Shown here: positions 1 to 8,770 of the stretch, piece after piece
How positions within the stretch are numbered: the stretch's first letter is position 1
Layout of the letters: every line of letters starts with the position of its first letter
Source of the DNA: Cryomorpha sp963741985
Lineage (GTDB): Bacteria > Bacteroidota > Bacteroidia > Flavobacteriales_D > Cryomorphaceae
Direction of reading: 5' to 3'
Assembly (NCBI GenBank): GCA_963741985.1
Contig: CAVUKD010000002.1
Location: forward strand, 1,984,001 to 2,048,000
DNA: 64,000 bases
Made by a program: the position numbers and the translations under genes
The notes under the pieces: generated by a model
Database searches by the model: none
The model's input: only the letters and a program-made list of their open reading frames with translations
What the model was told of the DNA's origin: nothing

Positions 1-1192
1 TGATGCCTGAGTTTCGAGGTGGGAGATTTTTAATATTTCCCTCAGTGTCAGTAGCTGAACTACTCGTGTTTTGCTCGACCAGAGTGATGTCGTATCTGCT
101 AATATTAAACTGTCCATCAACGAGTACTGCAGATCCGGAGGGAACCAGAACGAAATTCAAACCACCACCGGCAGCATTCCAATCGAGGCTTGAGGTTTTC
201 TGAAAAGTAGTAGCATCCCGATAGTCAAATCCAAAAACGCTGAACTTACTTCCTGAAGTAGTATTAAACGAGAGTTTACCATACAAATCGGTAAAACTGT
301 AGGGTAATCCTTGCGGGTCGATATAATCGTAAAAAAGCTTCGAACTCTGATCGAGATACGAATGTTTTACCGACAGTATGAACGAAGAAGAACTAAGTCC
401 ATCGTTTGTCTGTTTTTTCAAAGGTCCTTCTATTAATGCATTTGTCACGAAGGTGCTGGCTCCTATTTTTCCGGCAAACCGGCGCTTGTTTCCATCGCGC
501 ATAGTAATGTCCATTACAGAAGAAACTCTTCCGCCATATTCTGCACCGAATCCACCGGTATAAATATCTGCATTCCGGATAATCTCGGTGTCGAAAACTG
601 AAAACAAACCGATACTGTGAAATGGATTGTAAACTGTCATTCCGTCGAGTAATACTTGATTTTGTACAGGAGTACCCCCACGGATGTATAGCTGACCCCC
701 CTGGTCACCGGTAAAAATCACGCCGGGAACGACCTGTAAATACTGAGCCAAATCCGGCGTTCCACCTATTGCAGGAAGCTGTTTGATATCTTTGGGTGTA
801 GCCTTCGTTACCGACATGGTTACATTGGTGAGTGCTTCCTGTTTTTCAGCGGATATCTCGACTGTTTGCATCTGAATGCTCGACTTTTTCAGGAAAAGCT
901 TTTTGGAAATAATGGCATCTGTAGCAACAGAAACCCGTTCGCGTAGCGTGTCGTAGCCCAAATAAGTTACCTGAAGCGTATAATTCCCAAATGGGATATC
1001 CGTAATCGAAAAGTATCCGTTTACATCGGTAGAAGCTCCCTGAGTGGTTCCCACGAGATACACATTTGTGAAAATGACCGGCTCACCTGAATTTTCTTCA
1101 TACACAAATCCTCGAAGGGTTCCGGATTGTGCGAATACGGGGCTAATTGTTGATATACAAATAATTAAGAGGAGTAAAATACGTGGTCTCAT
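1..1192 (-). CDS. TonB-dependent receptor with carboxypeptidase-like domain (partial, C-terminus outside window)
   Basis: Reading the minus strand from an ATG at 1192 gives 397 codons that stay open to the left edge, so the barrel end is missing. The product begins with a signal peptide (hydrophobic segment ending in VFA-Q, about residues 1-21), followed by a CarboxypepD_reg-like beta domain (about 24-105, with the GYFSITDIPFGNYTLQ stretch) and a TonB plug domain (about 115-235, with YIRGG and NQVLLDGM). Family members are outer-membrane active transporters driven by TonB, or related receptors with the same build. The substrate cannot be told from this part. It lies 102 bp downstream of holA on the same strand; a TACATTTG element in that gap suggests its own promoter. 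Confidence 0.9.
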   Translation of the reverse strand, partial: MRPRILLLLIICISTISPVFAQSGTLRGFVYEENSGEPVIFTNVYLVGTTQGASTDVNGYFSITDIPFGNYTLQVTYLGYDTLRERVSVATDAIISKKLFLKKSSIQMQTVEISAEKQEALTNVTMSVTKATPKDIKQLPAIGGTPDLAQYLQVVPGVIFTGDQGGQLYIRGGTPVQNQVLLDGMTVYNPFHSIGLFSVFDTEIIRNADIYTGGFGAEYGGRVSSVMDITMRDGNKRRFAGKIGASTFVTNALIEGPLKKQTNDGLSSSSFILSVKHSYLDQSSKLFYDYIDPQGLPYSFTDLYGKLSFNTTSGSKFSVFGFDYRDATTFQKTSSLDWNAAGGGLNFVLVPSGSAVLVDGQFNISRYDITLVEQNTSSSATDTEGNIKNLPPRNSGI

Positions 1193-1280
1193 CAAGGAAT
1201 ACAGATTTAAAAATGCGCTAAGATAATCATATCTCAAGTTCAAAAAGGAGAGCTTGCTTCCCTTCTCCAAAATAAAATGG

Positions 1281-1288
1281 CAAATGTA
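1281..1288 (-). promoter_or_regulatory. Candidate -7 element for the TonB receptor
   Basis: TACATTTG on the minus strand matches the Bacteroidota -7 consensus TAnnTTTG and lies about 90 nt upstream of the receptor start, just past the holA stop. No TTTG (-33) box sits at the usual 19-21 nt spacing. A weak 5-bp stem followed by five T (1242-1268, minus strand) lies between it and the gene and might end holA transcription, which would conflict with this promoter. Confidence 0.35.
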
Positions 1289-1294
1289 GGATGG

Positions 1295-2326
1295 CTAAAC
1301 GCGGAGAAGCCTTCCAACCATCTCACGCACCAGTTGCCCGGCGCTGCCGCTGGAGGCAGTTACTCCTTTTGATTTCAACTCAATATCAAAGAGTACATCG
1401 ATGCAATTCAATATGCGATCGGATGAATAATTCGATGCTGCCTGTTGAAACTCGCCGATAAAGTACGGGTGAATTCCCATTGCTTTCGCCATCGTTTCTT
1501 TAGCGGTCGATTTATGCATTCCATGGTACATTATGAGTTGATTAAAGTAGCGGTACAACCCCGAAGTGACCATGACAATAGGGTGGTCTTTTTGATTGTT
1601 AGCAAAATAATTGGCTATAAAAAGAGCTTTGTACTCATCTCGATACCCCACAGCTTTTTGCAATTCAAAAATATTGAAGTCTTTGCTGATGCCGATATGA
1701 GTTGATATCGCTTGGGGTGTTATTTTTTCGCCTTCCGGCAAAAGGATTTTCAACTTCTCAAAAGCCTGGATCAATCCAGACACATTGGCGCCGATATGCT
1801 CGCTCAGCATTCCGGAAGCACGTGGATCGATGGCAATATTTTCGTCTCGACAATATTGGTTAATCCATCCCTGAATCTCAAAATCCCGCACTTTCATACT
1901 GTTGAAGTAGACGCCATTTTTCTTGACGTTTTTTCCAAAAGTACTGCGCCCGTCGAGCTTTTTGCCTTTGTAGTTTATAACCAAAATCGTTGTCTGAACC
2001 GGATTTGCAAACAGCTCCTCAAGTTTTTCGACCTTCTTTCCCCAAATTTGCGCTTCACGGACTATTACTACTTGGTATTCAGCCATCATCGGGTAGCGTT
2101 TTACCACAGAGATAAGCTCGTCGGGATCCATATCCTGCGCGTAAATCACCGATTGATTGAAATCTTTTTCTCCCTCACTTAGCACATTTTCAGCAATGTA
2201 GTCGCTGATTAAATCGACGTAGTATGGCTCATCCCCATCTAAAAAGTAGAGCGGTTTGAACTTCTTCTGCTTTAGGTCAGAAAGTATTTTGGCGCAAGCC
2301 TGAGCTGTAGTTTCCTTTTTGGCCAT
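1295..2326 (-). CDS. holA: DNA polymerase III subunit delta
   Basis: The 343-residue product has the length and order of the clamp-loader delta subunit: an N-terminal AAA+-like domain (KFKPLYFLDGDEPYYVD, about residues 22-38, and KRYPMMAEYQVVIVREA, about 76-92) and a C-terminal helical domain with the ISKDFNIFELQKAVG segment. Delta opens the sliding clamp and loads it onto DNA as part of the replicative holoenzyme; like other delta subunits it shows no working Walker A motif. The start codon directly abuts the amn stop (TAA-ATG), so the two genes are probably translated from one mRNA. Confidence 0.93.
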   Translation of the reverse strand: MAKKETTAQACAKILSDLKQKKFKPLYFLDGDEPYYVDLISDYIAENVLSEGEKDFNQSVIYAQDMDPDELISVVKRYPMMAEYQVVIVREAQIWGKKVEKLEELFANPVQTTILVINYKGKKLDGRSTFGKNVKKNGVYFNSMKVRDFEIQGWINQYCRDENIAIDPRASGMLSEHIGANVSGLIQAFEKLKILLPEGEKITPQAISTHIGISKDFNIFELQKAVGYRDEYKALFIANYFANNQKDHPIVMVTSGLYRYFNQLIMYHGMHKSTAKETMAKAMGIHPYFIGEFQQAASNYSSDRILNCIDVLFDIELKSKGVTASSGSAGQLVREMVGRLLRV

Positions 2327-3097
2327 TTAAAATTTCAAGTGTTTTACCGACCGCCCATCCATGGCTATCTCCTTCATAGCTCCAATTCCTATTTTAAGAT
2401 GGGTTTCCACAAAAGTGCCTGACACTTTTTTGTCGCTATCGCTTGTTTTCACTCCTTCAGGAATCATCGGTTGATCAGAAACCAACAGTAAGGCACCGGT
2501 AGGAATTTTATTTGCAAATCCGGCTACAAAAATAGTAGTTGTTTCCATATCAATGGCCATACAACGCGTTTTTCGGAGGTATTTTTTAAATCGTTCATCA
2601 TGTTCCCATACCCGCCGGTTGGTGGTATAAACCGTACCTGTCCAATAGTCCAGACTCATGTCGCGGATGGTGGTTGATACCGCTCGCTGGAGCATAAATG
2701 AAGGGAGTGCGGGCACCTCTGGCGGCAGGTAATCGTTGCTTGTACCTTCGCCGCGTATTCCCGCTATAGGTAGGATGAAATCTCCCACTTTGTTCTTTTT
2801 CTTGAGTCCGCCGCATTTGCCCAAAAACAATACTGCCTTTGGTTTTATAGCGCCGAGTAGATCCATAATAGTTGCTGCCATGGCACTTCCCATGCTAAAA
2901 TTGATCATACTCAAATCGCCCGTATGCGCACTGGGCATCGGCTTGTCTTTTCCGCGTACTTCCACGCCGTGCATTTTGGCAAAACGGTCTACATAGTCAC
3001 CAAAATTTGTAAGCAGAATGTACTCGCCAAATTCTTCGAGAGGTACACCTGTGTAACGGGGTAGCCAGTTGGATACAATTTCTTTCTTTGTTTTCAT
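2327..3097 (-). CDS. amn: AMP nucleosidase
   Basis: The product belongs to the nucleoside phosphorylase/nucleosidase superfamily and matches the short (about 257-residue) Bacteroidota AMP nucleosidases, which split AMP into adenine and ribose 5-phosphate. Visible landmarks are MKTKKEIVSNWLPRYTG at the N-terminus, LFLGKCGGLKKKN near residue 90, EGTSNDYLPPEVPALP and the DMETTTIFVAGF active-site segment. The frame is open to 3172, but the 25 extra residues look unlike the family; the ATG at 3097 gives the conserved N-terminus and the usual length, so I chose it. It abuts holA without a spacer and diverges from the HsdR-N gene. Confidence 0.9.
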   Translation of the reverse strand: MKTKKEIVSNWLPRYTGVPLEEFGEYILLTNFGDYVDRFAKMHGVEVRGKDKPMPSAHTGDLSMINFSMGSAMAATIMDLLGAIKPKAVLFLGKCGGLKKKNKVGDFILPIAGIRGEGTSNDYLPPEVPALPSFMLQRAVSTTIRDMSLDYWTGTVYTTNRRVWEHDERFKKYLRKTRCMAIDMETTTIFVAGFANKIPTGALLLVSDQPMIPEGVKTSDSDKKVSGTFVETHLKIGIGAMKEIAMDGRSVKHLKF

Positions 3098-3249
3098 AGA
3101 TATTTCTTTTTGCAGATTGCTCGTAAAGGTGTCGCTGTAAAAATCCACCGCAAAGCCATAGTCGTACTTCATTTGGAGTCAATCTTGTATTAAATTTTTA
3201 AGAGCGAAAAATTATTTAATCCGCTAATATCCTTATTTTCGTTCATTGA

Positions 3250-3705
3250 ATGCAAGCACTCAACCTTCCTCCATTTCCTTTTAAGATTGTAGAAGAAGCC
3301 GGTAAACTTAAGATTTTTGATCCGATACGGCGAAAATATTTGGTTTTGACTCCCGAAGAATGGGTGCGTCAGCATTTTTTGCAGTACCTCATTTCTGAGA
3401 AAGGTTTCCCGAAAGGGCTTCTCAAAATAGAAGGCGGAATAACCGGTACGCAAAGAGGCGGACGATACGATGCCCTGTTTTTGAACCGCTCCGGAAAACC
3501 ACTTCTACTTATTGAATGTAAGGCTCCGGGAATAAAAATCACAAAGGAAACATTCTTTCAAATCGCCCGTTACAATACCCAATTCCAGGTGCCTTATTTG
3601 GCGGTAACCAATGGTATGGAACATTTTTTTGTGGAAATAGACCTTGTGAATAAAAATTTGAACAGCTTGGGAGATTTACCGCATTATGAGTACCTTGGAC
3701 TGTGA
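3250..3705 (+). CDS. Orphan type I restriction HsdR N-terminal domain protein (PD-(D/E)XK fold)
   Basis: This 151-residue protein consists almost only of the HSDR_N_2 nuclease-like domain. A full catalytic set is visible: E36/E37 in the first helix, D74 in GGRYDALFL and E89-x-K91 in LIECKA. Nothing resembling the helicase part of HsdR, nor hsdM or hsdS, lies nearby, so it is not part of a restriction system here. Small proteins of this kind are found next to holA in other Bacteroidota, as I recall, and the gene is divergent from amn-holA here, which hints at a DNA-maintenance role. That role is inference. The biochemical activity of this stand-alone form is not known to me. Confidence 0.8.
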   Translation: MQALNLPPFPFKIVEEAGKLKIFDPIRRKYLVLTPEEWVRQHFLQYLISEKGFPKGLLKIEGGITGTQRGGRYDALFLNRSGKPLLLIECKAPGIKITKETFFQIARYNTQFQVPYLAVTNGMEHFFVEIDLVNKNLNSLGDLPHYEYLGL

Positions 3706-3913
3706 ATATGACAACTGTGAACAATTCTGCTTTCTTTCTAAAAATAGCGAACTCAGCGCGACCCGGACCCAACAGGTTTTGGAAATCTATGAGGGCTTTT
3801 GTATTCGTGAACTTAGTTCTATTTTGCATCGGTGAAATGGTCGATATTCACAGAAAGGAGTCATTTCAATCCCCAAAAACTAAGAACCAAAAACCAACCA
3901 CCAAAAGCGCATT

Positions 3914-6082
3914 ATGAAAAAACTACTACTCGCTGTTCTCTTCATTCCCACGTTCGTTTTTGCCCAATCCCGCCAAATGGTGCCGCTCGATCTTCAAAAC
4001 GATCTCAAAACCATCACTCCTGATCAAAGAATCAATCTGTATCTACGCGGCGATCTTTCCCAGCTAACCACCTTTGTACGCACCCAAAACGGAACCATTA
4101 AAGGAACCCTATACAATATTTTATCCTGTGCCATTCCTGCTTCGTCCATTCCTGCCTTAAATACCTTGCAGGGACTCGATTATGTTGAATACTCTGGAGG
4201 CACGCCTCAGGTACTCGACGATGTTATGCGCATCAATAACAATGTTTTACCTGTTCATCTCGGTGCGAGTGCACTCCCGCAACCCTATCTCGGCGAAGAT
4301 GTGATAATGGGTTTTATAGATACGGGTGTTGAGCTGGCACATCCCGATTTTCATCACCTCGATGGAACTACGCGTGTGATCGCCCTTTGGGATCAAACGC
4401 AGGACGAAGCGATTCCTCAGCGGGTGCCACAGCCTTATGGTTATGGCCAGGAGTGGAATGCTGAGGATATTGACGCAGGAATTACCAATCACGATGATCC
4501 GGCAAACCAGTACGGTCATGGATCTACGGTAGTGGGAGTGGGGGCGGGCAACGGCAATTCTACCAACGACTTTGTAGGAGTAGCTCCAAAAGCAGATATA
4601 ATAATGGTGGCATCCGATCTGTCCAGCCCCAATTGGACATCTACTGTGGCCGATGCAGTCGATTTTATTTTCGCGAAAGCGGAGGCGCTGGGAAAACCTG
4701 CCGTGGTGAACCTCAGTCTGGGAGATTATTACGGTTCGCACGATGGCCTTGACGCGCCGTCGCTTTTTGTAGACTCACTGCTAAGTGCAGCTCCCGGCAG
4801 AGCCATGGTAGCGGCCGCTGGAAATAGCGGGAATATTGGTAATTATCACCTCGCTTATGAAATTCCTGAAGCTGATACAGCCTTTACTTGGTTTAAATAC
4901 AACAATACAGCACAGGCTGTATTTTTTGAGCTCTGGACGGATACCGCCGATTTTCTAAATACTTCTTTTTCAATAGGGGCAGATCTTACCGTTCCGTCGT
5001 ATTCTTTTCGCGGTTATGCCTCGTGGCGAATGGCCCAGCAAAACCTCGATTCGATCATTACTGATACCATTTTTTACAACAGTGCCATGCTGGGTATTGT
5101 CGATACGTGGTGCGGACAGCGCGGTGGCCAATATCAGATTCAGGTGCAAGTTAGACAGGCTTTTAGCAACCAATATCTATGGCGTTTTTCAACTACCGGG
5201 GGTGGCACTTTCGACTGCTGGAGCTATGCCCCTTTTGGAACTTCTGCCATCGTCAATACCAGTCTTCCCGATGCAGGTACCTTCCCTGATATGGTGCATT
5301 ATCAGCTTCCCGACCATGCCAAGACCCTCGTAGATTCGTGGGCTTGCTCTGAAAAGGTGATCACAGTGGGCAATTATATCAACCGCAATGAATTCACAAA
5401 TTACCTCCACGAACAAACCATATTTCAGGATACACCCGGCGAGATTTCCATCAATTCGAGCCGTGGACCCACCCGTGACAATCGCCAGAAACCGGATGTT
5501 ACGGCTACCGGCGACCATACGCTCACGGCGGGCAGGTTGGCTACACTCACTTCATTTATTAACACGAGTCCTGAAAAGGTGGCCGAAGACGGAATGCACT
5601 ATATTAACGGTGGGACTTCAATCGCCTCACCGGTAGTAGCAGGAGTGGTGGCTCTCTATTTCGAGCGCGATTCGGAGGCCACTTACCTTTCGGTAAAAAA
5701 TGCCGTTATCGACAATGCCCTAGCTGATCAGTTTACGGGAATTCTTCCGGGAGATCAATGGGGGTATGGAAAGATAGATGCTTTTGCTGTGCTTACTATT
5801 CCTTTTGTTATCTCGTATTCTGCGTCAATACGCGATTTGGGTAATCTTAATATCTATCCCAATCCCACTAATGGACAATTGACAATCGAGAGTGGTGGCG
5901 CTGCTATAGAGTCAGTTGCGATTTTTGATATAGCAGGTCGCCTTATCGGCAAAAAAGGAGTAAATACCAACGGTGCTTCCGTCGTGCTCGATTGTTCTGA
6001 TCTTCCAAATGGTATATATTTTATTCATTCACAGTTGGCTAATGGCCAAAATGCGATTTCAAAATTAAGTGTTGAGAAATAA
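3914..6082 (+). CDS. Secreted subtilisin-like (S8) serine protease with T9SS type A sorting domain
   Basis: The 722-residue product starts with a signal peptide (residues 1-17, ending in FVFA-Q). The subtilase triad is intact: D136 in GFIDTGVELAHPDF, H202 in YGHGSTVVG and S569 in GGTSIASPVVAG. A long insert of about 250 residues separates the His and Asn/Ser regions, as in other large Bacteroidota S8 enzymes. The last 75 or so residues form a T9SS type A C-terminal domain (NIYPNPTNGQLTIES and SKLSVEK at the end), so export through Sec and then the T9SS is expected, giving a surface or released protease. A DUF5606 gene follows 38 nt later. Confidence 0.92.
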   Translation: MKKLLLAVLFIPTFVFAQSRQMVPLDLQNDLKTITPDQRINLYLRGDLSQLTTFVRTQNGTIKGTLYNILSCAIPASSIPALNTLQGLDYVEYSGGTPQVLDDVMRINNNVLPVHLGASALPQPYLGEDVIMGFIDTGVELAHPDFHHLDGTTRVIALWDQTQDEAIPQRVPQPYGYGQEWNAEDIDAGITNHDDPANQYGHGSTVVGVGAGNGNSTNDFVGVAPKADIIMVASDLSSPNWTSTVADAVDFIFAKAEALGKPAVVNLSLGDYYGSHDGLDAPSLFVDSLLSAAPGRAMVAAAGNSGNIGNYHLAYEIPEADTAFTWFKYNNTAQAVFFELWTDTADFLNTSFSIGADLTVPSYSFRGYASWRMAQQNLDSIITDTIFYNSAMLGIVDTWCGQRGGQYQIQVQVRQAFSNQYLWRFSTTGGGTFDCWSYAPFGTSAIVNTSLPDAGTFPDMVHYQLPDHAKTLVDSWACSEKVITVGNYINRNEFTNYLHEQTIFQDTPGEISINSSRGPTRDNRQKPDVTATGDHTLTAGRLATLTSFINTSPEKVAEDGMHYINGGTSIASPVVAGVVALYFERDSEATYLSVKNAVIDNALADQFTGILPGDQWGYGKIDAFAVLTIPFVISYSASIRDLGNLNIYPNPTNGQLTIESGGAAIESVAIFDIAGRLIGKKGVNTNGASVVLDCSDLPNGIYFIHSQLANGQNAISKLSVEK

Positions 6083-6120
6083 ATTCAGAGTGCTTAGCTT
6101 TGGCGTCCAATTTTAGGATT

Positions 6121-6714
6121 ATGGATTTATCAAAGATTTTATCAATTGCCGGCAAACCCGGACTTTATCAAATTATCAACCAAACCCGCGGTGGAGTGCT
6201 GGCTATATCTCTTCTCGATGGCAAGAAAACGTCCATTGGACAAACCCAGCGGGTAAGCACCCTATCCGATATTTCCATCTATACCGAAGCGGGAGATGAA
6301 CCGCTGATGAACATTCTTCAGACGATGTACAAGACCAGCGATGGCAAACCGTTTGATACCAACGTCAAAGACGATGACGCTTTGCGCAATCTTATGCGCG
6401 AGATACTTCCCGAACACGACGAAGAGCGTGTATACACCTCCGATATCCGTAAAGTGGTGAAGTGGTACAACCTCCTTTTGAAATCGGATCTTATCGATCT
6501 TGAAAAAGCACCTGAAGAAGAAACGGAGGAAGAAAAGAAATCGGAAGAGTCAAAAACTGAGAAATCCGCAAACGAAGGGGAGCCTGCAAAGAAAAAGGCA
6601 CCGACCAAGAAAACACCCGCTAAGAAAACCACTTCACAAAAAGCTCCTCTTCAGAAAGCCATGCCCAAAGCAGGCGGAGCTTCTAAGAACCATACAAGCA
6701 GCAAGAAGGGGTAA
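6121..6714 (+). CDS. DUF5606 family protein with Lys/Ala-rich tail
   Basis: The first 125 residues match the Bacteroidota DUF5606 family (MDLSKILSIAGKPGLYQ at the start, SDIRKVVKWYNLLLK near the end of the domain). I chose the ATG at 6121 rather than 6100 because family members begin right at this conserved segment. After about residue 130 the protein turns into an acidic run and then Lys/Ala/Pro-rich repeats (AKKKAPTKKTPAKKTTSQKA), a disordered basic tail that resembles histone-like or nucleic-acid-binding tails. The molecular function is unknown. It sits 38 nt behind the protease gene and might share its transcript. Confidence 0.85.
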   Translation: MDLSKILSIAGKPGLYQIINQTRGGVLAISLLDGKKTSIGQTQRVSTLSDISIYTEAGDEPLMNILQTMYKTSDGKPFDTNVKDDDALRNLMREILPEHDEERVYTSDIRKVVKWYNLLLKSDLIDLEKAPEEETEEEKKSEESKTEKSANEGEPAKKKAPTKKTPAKKTTSQKAPLQKAMPKAGGASKNHTSSKKG

Positions 6715-7065
6715 GTGTTTCAAGGCGCAAGAGGCAATTCGCAAGAAGCAATTTTCAATAGCTTAAAGGCAAGTGTCAAAAGGCATCTCGCAGAAAGCGA
6801 GAAAATCATTTTGACGTCGCTTGCGTCTCGCGAGAGACTATTCGTCCGGCATCTTGCGGGTTTTCAATTTAGACATTCCCACGTTTTTTAATTGACTTGC
6901 CGCTGGCAAGAAGCCAGAAAAAATCACCTAAGGAGACGCGAGCACGACCGCCTCTCTAACATACTCATTATACATTTTCATTCTTCATTCACACATTGAA
7001 CAATCAACATTCCCACCCCGTCGCTGTTACATCCGGGTAACAGGCATTGCGCCATAAAATTGTAA
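6715..7065. other. Hairpin-rich intergenic region
   Basis: No gene is seen in these 351 bases. They hold at least four perfect inverted repeats: TCTCGC-5nt-GCGAGA (6786-6802), GTCTC-4nt-GAGAC with the palindrome TCTCGCGAGA inside it (6825-6838), CTTGCC-3nt-GGCAAG (6896-6910) and CTGTTAC-6nt-GTAACAG (7024-7043), the last ending 22 nt before the next start codon. The first may act as a weak terminator. Short words such as GGCAA and TTGCG recur. Whether the region is transcribed is not visible. Confidence 0.6.
7024..7043. promoter_or_regulatory. Inverted repeat in the leader of the geranylgeranyl reductase gene
   Basis: CTGTTAC and GTAACAG, 7 bp each with a 6-nt loop, lie 22 nt upstream of the flavoprotein start. 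This could be an operator or an mRNA hairpin that affects translation; no regulator gene is adjacent to suggest which. Confidence 0.35.
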
Positions 7066-8229
7066 ATGGAGACAGATATCGTAGTAGTTGGTGCCGGACC
7101 TGCGGGGAGCACTGTCGCACGGCGCGTGGCAGCAGAAGGCTTTAAAGTTCTTATTGTCGATAAGCGACAGGAGCTGGGTGCACCTATTCAGTGCAGCGGT
7201 GCGGTGAGTCGTCATGCCCTTACGGCAAATGGAGTAACACCCGACGATGAGTTTATTCATGAAGCGATTTACGGTTTCAAAATAATGGATGGCAATGGAG
7301 GCGAGGATGAAATAGATTACCGAAAGGTGAAACCGGATGCCTATGGAAAAGGCGAAGGGCTGAATCCTCTCGGCTATGTGGTCGACAGACGGCGATTTGA
7401 CAGGTATCTGCTCACACAAGCCGAGCGCGCCGGCGCCACGGCTTGGCTAAAAGCCGAAGCCGTGAGTATGGAGAAAACCGGCGAAGATGTAATCGTCAAT
7501 ATCAAGCATTACAATTCGCTCGAACGCGTAAAAACCAAAATAATAATCGGTGCTGACGGGCTGCGCTCACAAATAGGAAAGTGGGCAGGTCTTAAAACAC
7601 ATATCAAACTCAAGGAACTCGCCAGTTGCTTGCAGATAGTGGTAGATGGAGTAGAAACCAACGGGCTTCTGGAGTTGATCACCGGCAGCCAAACTGCCCC
7701 CGGTGGCTATGGATGGGTTTTCCCGAAAGGGCACGGCTATACCGAAATAGGGTTGGGAATAATTGCTCCTTTTACCCGATACAATGCTCAATGGCACCTC
7801 GATAGATTTATCAAAGATTCATTTCTTTCGCATCGTTTCAAAAATGCACGGCTACTCGAAGTGCAAGGGGGAGGTGTTCCACTCGCCTCGCCTCTCAAAA
7901 AGCAATACGCTGATAACCTCTTTCTGATTGGCGATGCGGCTCGCCATGTCAATCCCATTACCGGTGGTGGAATTCATACGGCTCTGAGCGGGGGCACTAT
8001 TGCAGCCGATTTTTTAATCCGGCATTTGCCTTCCGGCAATCCGCACAGCGAGCAACATCTTCGCGAATATCAGGATATGTGGCTCAACGCGGTGGGAAAT
8101 CAAATGTGGAAACTCTACAAAGTGAAAAAGAAGATTTTTAAAGAAAAGAACGTCGAAGTGCAAGACGCCAAGCTATTTGATACCATGCGCAATTATTTCA
8201 GTCCAATGAGCGAATACAAGAAGATATGA
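7066..8229 (+). CDS. Geranylgeranyl reductase family FAD-dependent oxidoreductase
   Basis: The 387-residue protein has the FAD signature set of the GGR/FixC branch of the PHBH fold: GAGPAGST near residue 9, GADGLRSQIG (DG motif) and LIGDAARHVNPITGGGIHTA (GD motif). It also carries two marks of geranylgeranyl reductases, the PIQCSGAVS segment with its active-site-region Cys and the YGWVFPKG motif that lines the lipid-chain cavity. Such enzymes saturate isoprenoid double bonds of lipids, quinones or chlorophyll precursors. The gene overlaps a 2[4Fe-4S] ferredoxin gene by 4 nt (ATGA), matching methanogen systems where a ferredoxin feeds the reductase. The substrate is unknown; a FixC-like dehydrogenase role is the main alternative. 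Confidence 0.85.
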   Translation: METDIVVVGAGPAGSTVARRVAAEGFKVLIVDKRQELGAPIQCSGAVSRHALTANGVTPDDEFIHEAIYGFKIMDGNGGEDEIDYRKVKPDAYGKGEGLNPLGYVVDRRRFDRYLLTQAERAGATAWLKAEAVSMEKTGEDVIVNIKHYNSLERVKTKIIIGADGLRSQIGKWAGLKTHIKLKELASCLQIVVDGVETNGLLELITGSQTAPGGYGWVFPKGHGYTEIGLGIIAPFTRYNAQWHLDRFIKDSFLSHRFKNARLLEVQGGGVPLASPLKKQYADNLFLIGDAARHVNPITGGGIHTALSGGTIAADFLIRHLPSGNPHSEQHLREYQDMWLNAVGNQMWKLYKVKKKIFKEKNVEVQDAKLFDTMRNYFSPMSEYKKI

Positions 8230-8447
8230 AGAAGCCGGTGGTATTTGATATTGGATGGAATGCTTGCATAAATTGCGGAGCCTGTATAGCCGTTTGTCCC
8301 CAACCGGCAGGATTTATAAGCGATCACGACACCATAGCTGTAAATACGCCCTGTACTATTGCCTGCATGAAGTGTGAGGATATTTGTCCTGTAAGCACTA
8401 TTTCGCATCAGTTGGCAGATGTGCTCGCTGGCGACAAAACGCATTAA
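8226..8447 (+). CDS. Small 2[4Fe-4S] ferredoxin paired with the reductase
   Basis: The 73-residue product has two cysteine motifs: C14-x2-C17-x2-C20-x3-C24-P and C43-x3-C47-x2-C50-x3-C54-P. The second has one residue more than the usual C-x2-C start. Its first codon overlaps the stop of the flavoprotein gene (ATGA), which implies coupled translation and a shared job: most simply, delivering low-potential electrons to the flavin for double-bond reduction. It lacks a signal peptide and should be cytoplasmic. The start codon is fixed by the overlap. Confidence 0.9.
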   Translation: MKKPVVFDIGWNACINCGACIAVCPQPAGFISDHDTIAVNTPCTIACMKCEDICPVSTISHQLADVLAGDKTH

Positions 8448-8770
8448 GCAAAACGCGCATTTTTATCAAACTTAGCTTTCGTAAATATCAAACATCAACC
8501 TATTATAGCCTAATACTGAAAGTGAAATGTGGGCGAGAATTATTGGTGTATTCAACTGAAGGATAAATAGATGCTACGCATGTTTTATAAAGAATAAGGT
8601 CATATTCTTGCATCACACGAGTCAAATACACTATATTTAGCCGCTAAGTAGCGAATACGATGCGTGTAAGGAATGACCAATTTATTCAATCTCCCAACTC
8701 AATCTCTAATTCTTATATGCTGTATTCATTAAAACACGGATTTTGAATTATTAGTATAGCTTATCGAGTC
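8448..8770. other. Intergenic region with a possible promoter
   Basis: I see no gene here. A near-consensus -7 box TATATTTA (8632-8639) is followed at once by a small inverted repeat CGCTA-AG-TAGCG (8642-8653), placed where transcription would begin; the next gene starts about 120 nt later. No terminator with a T-run follows the ferredoxin gene. Confidence 0.35.

Noticed and set aside
4247..4741. 164-codon minus-strand frame inside the S8 protease gene
   Set aside because: It is antisense to the catalytic domain, whose motifs are plainly coding; no family resemblance, so a shadow frame.
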